From [Clostridium] citroniae WAL-17108 (GTDB lineage Bacteria > Bacillota > Clostridia > Lachnospirales > Lachnospiraceae), in contig NZ_JH376426.1 of NCBI RefSeq assembly GCF_000233455.1, positions 180,496-244,495 on the forward strand: a stretch of DNA of 64,000 bases. Direction: 5' to 3'. Made by a program: the position numbers and the translations under genes. This document shows, piece after piece, positions 8,885-16,000 of this stretch (positions are counted from its first letter, which is position 1; each line of letters begins with the position of its first letter). A model generated the notes under the pieces. That model did no database searches. It saw only the letters and a list, made by a program, of their open reading frames with translations, and was not told the DNA's origin.

Positions 8885-8913
8885 TTGACATTCTTATTCT
8901 CATTGTATAAGAT
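8885..8913 (+). promoter_or_regulatory. Candidate promoter of the deoR-family gene
   Basis: Perfect -35 TTGACA at 8885-8890 and TAAGAT at 8908-8913 with a 17-base spacer. The start codon lies 65 bases further on. Direct repeats abut the -35. Confidence 0.6.
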
Positions 8914-8978
8914 GAAGGGAGGGTGATTATATTCGCTTAAATGAATTCAAGAAATTTACCATAGAGAAAGAGGTAATT

Positions 8979-9767
8979 ATGGAAAAGAAGAGACAGCGGC
9001 TTTCTAAAATAGTGGATATCCTTCGCAGTCAGGGCACTATGACTGTACGTGATTTGTCTGAATCCCTGAATGTTTCCCTTATGACAATCCGCCGCGATCT
9101 GGATGAACTTCAGGTAGATGGTATTGTAGAACGGTCTTATGGAAAAGCATCGCTGTGCAAGAATACACCACATGGACTTTATGAAAATATTGAGCATATT
9201 TACAGTTTATCATGGGCCAGCGTTTCAATGGATGAGCAAAAAAGCCGCATTGCAAAGTATGCAGCCAGCCTGATTGAACCAGGAGAGGTCATTATATTGG
9301 ATAACGGTTCAACCACGGACCGGATCGCTGATCACATTCCCTATGGTATTGAATTAACGGTTGCCTGTTATAACCTGAATATTTTAGTCAAACTGGCTAA
9401 CCGTGAAAAAATGAACATAATTTTTGCCGGAGGATACTTTCATCCCAGCGATCAGATGTTCGAGTCTACAGAAAATATTAACTTTCTCGAAACCATCAGG
9501 GCACATAAATTATTCTTGTCCGCATCCGGCGTACATACATCTTTAGGGATGACCTGTGCGCATGACTTTGAGGTGGCTGTAAAACAAACGGTCCTAAAGT
9601 CTGCCCTCAAAAAGATACTGGTAGCTGATTCCAGTAAATTCGGAACTGTAAAAACTGTTTACTTTGAAAAAATGGATGTATTGGACATGATTATTACAGA
9701 TACTGGCCTTTCCAGTGAATGGGCCGAGATCATTCGGGAAAAGGGAATTGAACTGGTAATGGTTTAA
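8979..9767 (+). CDS. DeoR-family transcriptional regulator
   Basis: Sugar-phosphate-responsive repressor, 262 residues, typical for the family. An N-terminal helix-turn-helix lies at about residues 20-44 (TVRDLSESLNVSLMTIRRDLDEL). The DeoRC effector domain follows, with the NGSTT phosphate-binding motif near residue 110 and the SGVH and VADSSKFG elements later. The ATG at 8979 has AGAGG five bases upstream. It is transcribed away from the dhaK operon. By family precedent it would repress that operon and be released by a phosphorylated intermediate such as erythrulose phosphate or erythrose 4-phosphate. Confidence 0.92.
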   Translation: MEKKRQRLSKIVDILRSQGTMTVRDLSESLNVSLMTIRRDLDELQVDGIVERSYGKASLCKNTPHGLYENIEHIYSLSWASVSMDEQKSRIAKYAASLIEPGEVIILDNGSTTDRIADHIPYGIELTVACYNLNILVKLANREKMNIIFAGGYFHPSDQMFESTENINFLETIRAHKLFLSASGVHTSLGMTCAHDFEVAVKQTVLKSALKKILVADSSKFGTVKTVYFEKMDVLDMIITDTGLSSEWAEIIREKGIELVMV

Positions 9768-9782
9768 GGATATAGACAAACA

Positions 9783-9802
9783 GCCGGCTGTCACCAGCCG
9801 GC
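9783..9802. terminator. Hairpin between convergent deoR-type and GH43 genes
   Basis: GCCGGCTG (9783-9790) and CAGCCGGC (9795-9802) form a perfect 8-base stem with a TCAC loop, 15 bases past the regulator stop. No strong T-run follows on either strand, so its strength as an intrinsic terminator is uncertain. Confidence 0.5.
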
Positions 9803-9821
9803 CGTCTGCCCATACCCATAC

Positions 9822-11468
9822 CTAATCTTCTATAATCTCATATCTGAACCAGTCAAAATCCGCATGGTTCTTTGACTTTTCGTGACCGGACGAAGCATAC
9901 ATTCCCAGGTATGTGCCCACATATCCATCGGCCACCAAAGTGCTCAAGATGGAGCCGTCAGCGCCCAGGACCACCACCCTTTTGTCCCGTTCCTTTGAAC
10001 CGCAGTAAAAATCATAGCGCCCTTCGCTGCCTTCTACAAACAGATAGACTCTGCCTGAACCAATCTCGGAGCATCCGATCAGCTCCCTGGTTCCGTTAAC
10101 CACACGGTAACAGCTGATCCTGGGTTTTCCCCTGTGGATTTCCTTTACCAGGAGGAAAGAAAAACGTTCATTCTGGGTCAGGACCAGCCCAGCCTCCTCA
10201 CCGTCCCTCAATGGTTCAAACTCCATGGCGAGCGCTGCCTGGAAATTATAATGCTGCTGCCGCCGCACAAGCATGGCCGGAGTTTCCATATCCTCCAGCT
10301 TTACCGGCAGCAGTTCCATTCTCAGATATCCGGGCCGCTGGGTCAGATCATGAAACGGAGTTTGTACAGGACGCCTCATGCACCAGATCATGTCCAGGGA
10401 TTCATCCTCAAAATTGTCCACCCTGCTGTGGAGAGGCGGACGGTTGTAGGAAAGGCCCGGCCTTCTCTCCTCCAGGTTCACCATCCCATTATGGTTGTCC
10501 ACCAGAGGCCACCCGTCATAGTCCCAGGCAATGGGGACCATAAACACCTCCCGCCCCAGATTAAACTGCGCATTCCTGTTGCGGTCAGGGGTACGGATCC
10601 ATTTCCTTGGCTGGTACCGCTCATAATCATCGATTTCCTGCTCATAGGGCCTGATCCCCAGCAGGAGCATATACCACTCCCCCTCCTGCGTCTGAACCAG
10701 ATCCCCATGCCCAGTCACCGCAACCCCCAGGTCATTGATCAGGCGCAGGCCCCGGTTGGTTACAATGGGATTTCTGGGACACGGCTCATAGGGTCCGAAC
10801 AAACTCTTACTACGGCAGATATTTACGCAGTGGTTTGTCTGCGTGCCTCCGCAGGCTGTCATCAGATAGTACATGCCCTGGACATGATAAATGTGGGGAG
10901 CTTCCATGAACAGGCTGTGATCCACATTTCCATCATATATGATATGGCGTCTGCCAATGAACTGAAAGGTATTCCGGTCCAGCTCGCACAGATAGATCAT
11001 CTTGTGGGTGGGGTATTTTAGATCTTCAGGTATCATGTTGCCGCAATACCAGATCCTGCCCTCCTCATCAAAATACAGGGATGGGTCGATCCCGTCCGCG
11101 CCTTTGATAATCACCGCATCGGACCACTCCCCGGCAGGATCCTTACTTGTAAGGATAAAATTATACCGGTAAGTCCTGCCCTGGACGTCCAGGGTATTCA
11201 CAATATAAAACATGCCCTTATGGTATCTTATGGTGGCTGCCCACAGACCTTCTGAACTGTCACAGTTTCTGTAGTCCAGCTGGCTTGGCCTTGATATAGC
11301 GTTGCCGATCTGCTCCCAGTGCACCAGATCCCTGCTTTTAAACACCGGAAGCCCCGGAAAATAGGAGAAGGAGGACGTAACCATATAATAATCATCCCCT
11401 ACCCTGCACACAGACGGATCCGGGTATCCTCCCTTGATAATTGGATTGCGAAATGTATCATTTTTCAT
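9822..11468 (-). CDS. GH43 glycosidase (beta-xylosidase/alpha-L-arabinofuranosidase type)
   Basis: Cytoplasmic glycoside hydrolase family 43 enzyme, 548 residues from the ATG at 11468 (AGAGG upstream). The five-bladed propeller catalytic residues are recognisable: base Asp17 (GGYPDPSV), Asp128 (DGIDPSLYF) and acid Glu189 (LFMEAPHIY). A C-terminal beta-sandwich of about 200 residues follows, as in GH43 beta-xylosidases. No signal peptide is seen, so it should act on short oligosaccharides after import. It is the last gene of a transport operon (13226-14671 binding protein, two permeases), starting just after the second permease. Exact specificity, xylose or arabinose side, cannot be read from sequence. 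Confidence 0.9.
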   Translation of the reverse strand: MKNDTFRNPIIKGGYPDPSVCRVGDDYYMVTSSFSYFPGLPVFKSRDLVHWEQIGNAISRPSQLDYRNCDSSEGLWAATIRYHKGMFYIVNTLDVQGRTYRYNFILTSKDPAGEWSDAVIIKGADGIDPSLYFDEEGRIWYCGNMIPEDLKYPTHKMIYLCELDRNTFQFIGRRHIIYDGNVDHSLFMEAPHIYHVQGMYYLMTACGGTQTNHCVNICRSKSLFGPYEPCPRNPIVTNRGLRLINDLGVAVTGHGDLVQTQEGEWYMLLLGIRPYEQEIDDYERYQPRKWIRTPDRNRNAQFNLGREVFMVPIAWDYDGWPLVDNHNGMVNLEERRPGLSYNRPPLHSRVDNFEDESLDMIWCMRRPVQTPFHDLTQRPGYLRMELLPVKLEDMETPAMLVRRQQHYNFQAALAMEFEPLRDGEEAGLVLTQNERFSFLLVKEIHRGKPRISCYRVVNGTRELIGCSEIGSGRVYLFVEGSEGRYDFYCGSKERDKRVVVLGADGSILSTLVADGYVGTYLGMYASSGHEKSKNHADFDWFRYEIIED

Positions 11469-11485
11469 AACTGCACCTCTAACCA

Positions 11486-12328
11486 TCACTCCTTAACTGC
11501 ACCTGCCGTCATACCGGCGATCAGGTATTTCTGCATAACTGTAAAAACCGCCAATGTGGGTACGCTGGAAATCATGGCAGCGCACATCAGGTAGTTCCAC
11601 TGGATCTTGTACGCGTCAGCCATGGTGCTGATCGCGTAGGTGATCGTCTTTTTCTCATCAGCCGACATTAGCACGGATGCAAACATATACTCGTTCCAGT
11701 TCTGTAAAAACGCATAGATGACCGTTGCCACCAGCCCGGGAAGGGCAATGGGCATGATAATCCTATAAAATGTATGGAACGCACTGCTTCCATCCACCCT
11801 TGCGGCCTCATCCAGTCCGGTGGGGATACTCTTAAAATATCCGTACATCATCCAGGTACAAAACGGAATGCTGAAGGAAGCGTACACGATCAGCAGACCG
11901 GTGCGGGTGTTATTTAAGTGCAGGGAAACCAGGATCTTATAATAGGGAATGATCTTCATCACTGCCGGAAACATCTGGGTGACCAGCAGAAAGCTGAGCA
12001 GCAGGGCCTTGCCCTTAAATTCATATCTGGACAGTCCGTATCCGCACAGAGCCGCGCATACAACGCCGAATATGGTGGATCCCCCCACGGCTATGGCACT
12101 GTTTTTAATGTATGTGGCAATGGGATATTCTTTCCATATATTTACAAAGTTTTCCAGGGTGGGGCCTGACGGAAACAACTTCAGGCCCCTGGAAAGGGTA
12201 ATATCCGTCATGGATTTAAGGGATGTAATCACCATCCATGACAATGGGAGCAGCACCAGAAGGCAGCCTGTAATAAGGACCACGTACCCCAGCAGCAATA
12301 CAAGTCTGTTCTTATTTGTTCTAGTCAT
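11486..12328 (-). CDS. Carbohydrate ABC transporter permease (CUT1, MalG type)
   Basis: Inner component of a CUT1 oligosaccharide importer, 280 residues and six membrane segments. The EAA loop for ATPase contact reads EAARVDGSSAFHTFYRIIMP near the C-terminal third. The ATG at 12328 overlaps the preceding permease stop by eight bases, with AGGAGG ten bases upstream. It follows the MalF-type permease in the operon. No ATPase gene is present nearby, so a shared MsmX/MalK-type ATPase encoded elsewhere is expected. Confidence 0.94.
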   Translation of the reverse strand: MTRTNKNRLVLLLGYVVLITGCLLVLLPLSWMVITSLKSMTDITLSRGLKLFPSGPTLENFVNIWKEYPIATYIKNSAIAVGGSTIFGVVCAALCGYGLSRYEFKGKALLLSFLLVTQMFPAVMKIIPYYKILVSLHLNNTRTGLLIVYASFSIPFCTWMMYGYFKSIPTGLDEAARVDGSSAFHTFYRIIMPIALPGLVATVIYAFLQNWNEYMFASVLMSADEKKTITYAISTMADAYKIQWNYLMCAAMISSVPTLAVFTVMQKYLIAGMTAGAVKE

Positions 12329-13214
12329 CGCGCAGCAACCTCCTGAAAACAACTCCTATAAGGTAACATATCACAAGAATATATACTGACTGGGCCGAGG
12401 CAAAGCCGTATTTGAAGTAGGAAAACGCATTTTTGTAAATCTCAATGGCCGACACCATGGTGGAACTTCCCGGCCCTCCGGACGTCATGAGCCAGATCAT
12501 GGTAAACTGCTTAAACACCCACACCGTATCCAGGATCAGGATAGTGGTCAGGATCGGCTTTAAAGCCGGAACCGTTATATAGCAGAACCGCTGCCATGCA
12601 TTGGCACCATCTATTTTGGCCGCCTCATACATGTCCGTTGAGATGGTCTGGATTCCCGCCAGTATCTGCACCATAACAAGGGGATACCCCTTCCAGATGC
12701 TCACCAGGATCACACAGGGAAATGCGGTTGCCGAAGTGGTAAGCCACCCCACCGGTTCAGATACAATATTAAAATGCATCAGCAGCTCATTGAGGATCCC
12801 TCCCTGGGTGTTCAGGATCCATTTGTACAGGTACGCAATGACCACGTCCGGGAACAGCCAGGGCAGTATCAGGATCCCCCTCAAAAGGGTGCGCATCTTA
12901 ATATCCATGTTGAGGAAGGATGCGAATATAAATCCCAATACAAAGTGGCCTCCAACCACGGTCACTGTAAACACCAGGGTCTTCCACAGGCTGTGCAGGA
13001 ATGAGGAATCTGTCAATGCCTGGATATAATACTTAAAGCCCACAAAGTTCCATTTATTGACCAGGTTGGTATCAAAAAAACTGATGTAAATGCCGTACAT
13101 GATAGGGTATAGGACCAACAGAACTATGGTCAGTGTGGCCGGTGTGATAAAGCCATATGGAACCAGCGCCGACTTAAGCTTATTCCGGCTCATCCCTTGC
13201 AATTTTCCTTTCAA
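12321..13214 (-). CDS. Carbohydrate ABC transporter permease (CUT1, MalF/UgpA type), probable TTG start
   Basis: Membrane permease of the CUT1 importer, 297 residues with six membrane segments and an EAA loop EAAKIDGANAWQRFCYITVP. A TTG at 13214 is placed seven bases after a perfect AGGAGG, while the first ATG (13193) has only a weak site, so TTG is the likelier start. It lies 11 bases after the binding-protein gene. Together with the following permease it forms the channel. Confidence 0.92.
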   Translation of the reverse strand: MKGKLQGMSRNKLKSALVPYGFITPATLTIVLLVLYPIMYGIYISFFDTNLVNKWNFVGFKYYIQALTDSSFLHSLWKTLVFTVTVVGGHFVLGFIFASFLNMDIKMRTLLRGILILPWLFPDVVIAYLYKWILNTQGGILNELLMHFNIVSEPVGWLTTSATAFPCVILVSIWKGYPLVMVQILAGIQTISTDMYEAAKIDGANAWQRFCYITVPALKPILTTILILDTVWVFKQFTMIWLMTSGGPGSSTMVSAIEIYKNAFSYFKYGFASAQSVYILVICYLIGVVFRRLLRDD

Positions 13215-13225
13215 ACCCTTACCTC

Positions 13226-14671
13226 CTAATTGCTGTATGACGTTGCAACCTCTTCCGCCTTGGCTGCAGCGGCAGCAACCGCATCATCAATGGACACATT
13301 TTCTGAAACAACGGTCTGCCAGCACTCGCCGCATATATCCCTCAGCTCAGCAAGACCTGCAAATGCAGGATAGATCACCGCACTGTCAGAGGCTTCCGCA
13401 AAACCGGCATATGCCTCATCCTTTTCACAGATCGCCGTCAATGCGTCATTGACAACCGGCAGACGGCAGGTGGCTTCGTTCCAGGTTACACTATTTTCAA
13501 CGCTTGTCATATATTTCAGGAAATCCGCTGCTACTTCCGGATTCTTGCAGGTGCTGCTGACCGTCATACCCACGCTGGAAAATGAAGTCACAGGGTCAAC
13601 TCCTTCAGCTGTTGGCATTGGGAAACTTCCCATCTTACCCCGCATCTCAGGATTGGCGTTGTAAATTCCTCCCAATACATTGGATGCGCTGAAAAACATA
13701 CAAGCCTGGTCAGCCGCTATCATTGTGTAAGCCTCAGAATAACCGGTCTCGATCAGTCCCGGAGGTGTTACTCCCTGGTTTGCAGCCATATTGACAAAGG
13801 ATGTCATTGCATTTTTAAACTCCGGTGTTCCAAAGCCCGATGTAAAGGTACCATCCCCATTGTCAGTAACAAAGTCACAGCCGTAGGTCAGGGCAAATGT
13901 CTGGAACCTGGACTCGGCGGAATCATTTCTGGTTCCTGCAAAGGCACAGCCATACCGGTCGGTTTTGCCGTCCCCGTCCAGATCCTCCGTCAGAGCCTTG
14001 GCTGCCTCAAGGAACTGCTCCCATGTCTTTGGTATCTCAATTCCTTTTTCCTCAAACAGGTCTTTTCTGTATACCATGGCCGTAATGTTATTCTGCCATG
14101 GCATATAAACCAGTGTGCCGTCCACTGTTGCATTTTCAACAGCCGCAGGCATGAGGCCATTTAAGTATTCCTCACCCAGAAGCTGGTCCATATTGCTGAC
14201 GCTCATTCCCATCTCCAGACAATTAGCGGAATACGCCTCTGTCATGGTGAAGATATCAGGAAGGGTCCCCGCCGTGGCCTGAGTGATCAGTGTGGTATAC
14301 AGATCATTCATGGAACACTCCACCGGTGTCAGCTTGACGTTTGGATACATGGCCATATAATCATCCATCACACCTCTTAAATAGGGTCCCCCGTCAGAAT
14401 CCCCAAGGGAGGTGATCATCACATCCAGAGAGACATCTCCTGCCCCCGCCACATCAAAGGTGCTGTTATAGTTCTTTTCTACAGCAGGCGCTGAATCTGC
14501 GGCAGCCGCTGTATCTGCGGCCGTTGTATCCGCCGCGTTCCCCTCTTCTGCCTTTGCAGCGGTGGTGCCTGCCCCCGTTGTGCTCTGCGTTCCTGATCCC
14601 CCGCAGCCCCCCAGCATGCTTACAGCCATAACCGCTGCTGCCACAGTACGCATTAACCTTCTCTTTTTCAT
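13226..14671 (-). CDS. Extracellular solute-binding lipoprotein, family 1 (sugar ABC)
   Basis: Oligosaccharide-capture lipoprotein of the CUT1 importer, 481 residues. The signal peptide ends in lipobox LGGC near residue 23, followed by a Thr/Ala/Gly-rich linker of about 45 residues. The body matches SBP family 1 (VYMPWQNNITAMVYRKDLFEEKGIEIPKTW). GGAGG precedes the ATG. A sigma-A-type promoter lies at 14749-14777. With the GH43 enzyme downstream, the ligand is probably a xylo- or arabino-oligosaccharide, which is inference from context. Confidence 0.93.
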   Translation of the reverse strand: MKKRRLMRTVAAAVMAVSMLGGCGGSGTQSTTGAGTTAAKAEEGNAADTTAADTAAAADSAPAVEKNYNSTFDVAGAGDVSLDVMITSLGDSDGGPYLRGVMDDYMAMYPNVKLTPVECSMNDLYTTLITQATAGTLPDIFTMTEAYSANCLEMGMSVSNMDQLLGEEYLNGLMPAAVENATVDGTLVYMPWQNNITAMVYRKDLFEEKGIEIPKTWEQFLEAAKALTEDLDGDGKTDRYGCAFAGTRNDSAESRFQTFALTYGCDFVTDNGDGTFTSGFGTPEFKNAMTSFVNMAANQGVTPPGLIETGYSEAYTMIAADQACMFFSASNVLGGIYNANPEMRGKMGSFPMPTAEGVDPVTSFSSVGMTVSSTCKNPEVAADFLKYMTSVENSVTWNEATCRLPVVNDALTAICEKDEAYAGFAEASDSAVIYPAFAGLAELRDICGECWQTVVSENVSIDDAVAAAAAKAEEVATSYSN

Positions 14672-14748
14672 AAAATACTTCCTCCTTTTTTGATTTGTAC
14701 ATATTTATGATTTTTTTTATTTAGTACACTTGCATTTTGTATGTTTTT

Positions 14749-14777
14749 ATTATATAAATATGTATATTGAAAAGCAA
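14749..14777 (-). promoter_or_regulatory. Promoter of the sugar ABC-GH43 operon
   Basis: Minus-strand -35 TTGCTT (14777-14772), 17-base spacer, perfect -10 TATAAT (14754-14749). The expected start is near 14743, about 70 bases before the binding-protein ATG. Confidence 0.65.
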
Positions 14778-14797
14778 CTTAATTAAAATAAATATCT

Positions 14798-14814
14798 CTT
14801 TAGTTTTTCTAAAG
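14798..14814. promoter_or_regulatory. Candidate LysR-type regulator binding site
   Basis: Perfect inverted repeat CTTTAG-TTTTT-CTAAAG containing a T-N11-A core. Its centre is about 63 bases upstream of the predicted start of the sugar ABC operon, the usual place of a LysR activator recognition site. It also lies upstream of the divergent lysR gene, permitting autoregulation. Confidence 0.55.
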
Positions 14815-14866
14815 TTCATTGTGTATTTTTTCCATATTTTAATTTTAGAGGAAGGGGGTTTTTGTT

Positions 14867-15784
14867 ATAGAAAGTAAACTGATCGAATATATCATAACCA
14901 TTGCCAAGCATAAAAGCATCTCAAAAGCCGCAGACGAGTTATATCTGACCCAATCCGCCCTGAACCAGCAGCTGCTGAAATTGGAGACAGAACTGGGCGC
15001 TCCCCTGTTTGTCCGCACAAGGAATCACTGGGAGCTTACTGAGATCGGGAAACTCTACGTGGAACGCTCCCAGCAGATCCTCCAGATAAAAAAGCAGACC
15101 TACAACCAGATCCAGGATATGGCAAAAAAATGGACTGGCACCATCACCATTGGGCTGACACCAGAGAGAGGGATACAGATGTTTACAGCTATTTATCCCA
15201 TCATCCATGCCAAGTATCCGGAAACTATTTTCCAGCCCATTGAAGCAAATGTGGATACACAGGTTAAAATGATGGATTCCAAGGAAATGGATATCAGCTT
15301 CCAGACCATTTTCGAGAGAAAGTATAAGCATCTGGTGTACGAAACTATTTTCTATGAGCCCTTTTACCTGTGTATCCCCAAAACCCACCCCCTGGCTTAC
15401 AAGGAGAAAACAGAACCGGACCAATATCCTGAGATATCCCTGTCTCTTTTTAAAAACGAACTGTTCACCCTGGTCAAAAAATCCTCCACCATGCGTGTTG
15501 TCATTGACCAGCTTTTTAAAAAGTCGGGTTTTGAACCAAATCTTCTCTTTGAATCCACCAGCATGAGAACCATGCTCCGGCTGACTGAAAACAGCCAGTG
15601 CTGCTCCATCATCCCCAGATATTACGCCCTGCCCAACAGCCATGTTTCCTACTTTTCCCTGGGACCTGACGCCAGCTGGGAACTGGCCGCCGTCCACGCC
15701 CGGAACCACTATATCAACAATGCTGCCAAAGACTTTATACGGATGGCTGTCACCTATTGGCGGGCCCACCCATACAGCGACTAA
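14867..15784 (+). CDS. LysR-family transcriptional regulator with apparent AUA start codon
   Basis: Activator-type regulator, 305 residues if started at ATA 14867. The winged helix-turn-helix at residues 1-60 is complete (KSISKAADELYLTQSALNQQL), followed by the LysR effector domain. No ATG, GTG or TTG occurs in frame between the upstream stop (14846) and the end of the helix-turn-helix. The first ATG in this region was not seen; the nearest usable in-frame ATG (14981) would remove half of the DNA-binding domain. A GAGGAAGGGGG site ends nine bases before the ATA. The alignment of the N-terminus to LysR proteins (M-E-S-K-L-I-E-Y) places the initiator exactly at this codon. The gene is divergent from the sugar ABC-GH43 operon and probably controls it. 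Confidence 0.85.
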   Translation: MESKLIEYIITIAKHKSISKAADELYLTQSALNQQLLKLETELGAPLFVRTRNHWELTEIGKLYVERSQQILQIKKQTYNQIQDMAKKWTGTITIGLTPERGIQMFTAIYPIIHAKYPETIFQPIEANVDTQVKMMDSKEMDISFQTIFERKYKHLVYETIFYEPFYLCIPKTHPLAYKEKTEPDQYPEISLSLFKNELFTLVKKSSTMRVVIDQLFKKSGFEPNLLFESTSMRTMLRLTENSQCCSIIPRYYALPNSHVSYFSLGPDASWELAAVHARNHYINNAAKDFIRMAVTYWRAHPYSD

Positions 15785-15871
15785 TGCAGATCCATTGAAA
15801 GAGGAACATAAGCTTGCCGGAAACGCCGGGGCTTTTCCGCTGAAGATACCGGCAGCCTGCCGGAGGAAAGC

Positions 15872-15919
15872 AAAAGAAGAACGCTTCCAGGTGTCTATAC
15901 CTGAATGCGTTCTTCTTTT
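15872..15919. terminator. Bidirectional terminator between lysR and rpoC
   Basis: Arms AAAAGAAGAACGC (15872-15884) and GCGTTCTTCTTTT (15907-15919) pair perfectly, with a smaller CAGGT/ACCTG hairpin inside the loop. The A-run on one side and T-run on the other allow termination in both directions, serving the convergent lysR and rpoC genes. A separate small hairpin CCGGCA-GCC-TGCCGG lies just before it (15849-15863). Confidence 0.85.
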
Positions 15920-16000
15920 TTATAATACGGGACTTATTCACAGCCCCTTTATACCTTAATCTGCCGCTGGATCTCACGCGGCCGGCCGATGGAATTTCTT

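Larger units (their letters stand above)
8493..8978. promoter_or_regulatory. Divergent regulatory region between dhaK and deoR-type gene
   Basis: A 486-base, very AT-rich gap without a gene. It holds promoters for both directions, two copies of a 12-base direct repeat, a 7-base-arm inverted repeat and a second direct repeat next to the regulator promoter, each listed separately. The density of repeats suggests several operator sites for the DeoR-family protein encoded at 8979-9767. Confidence 0.7.
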
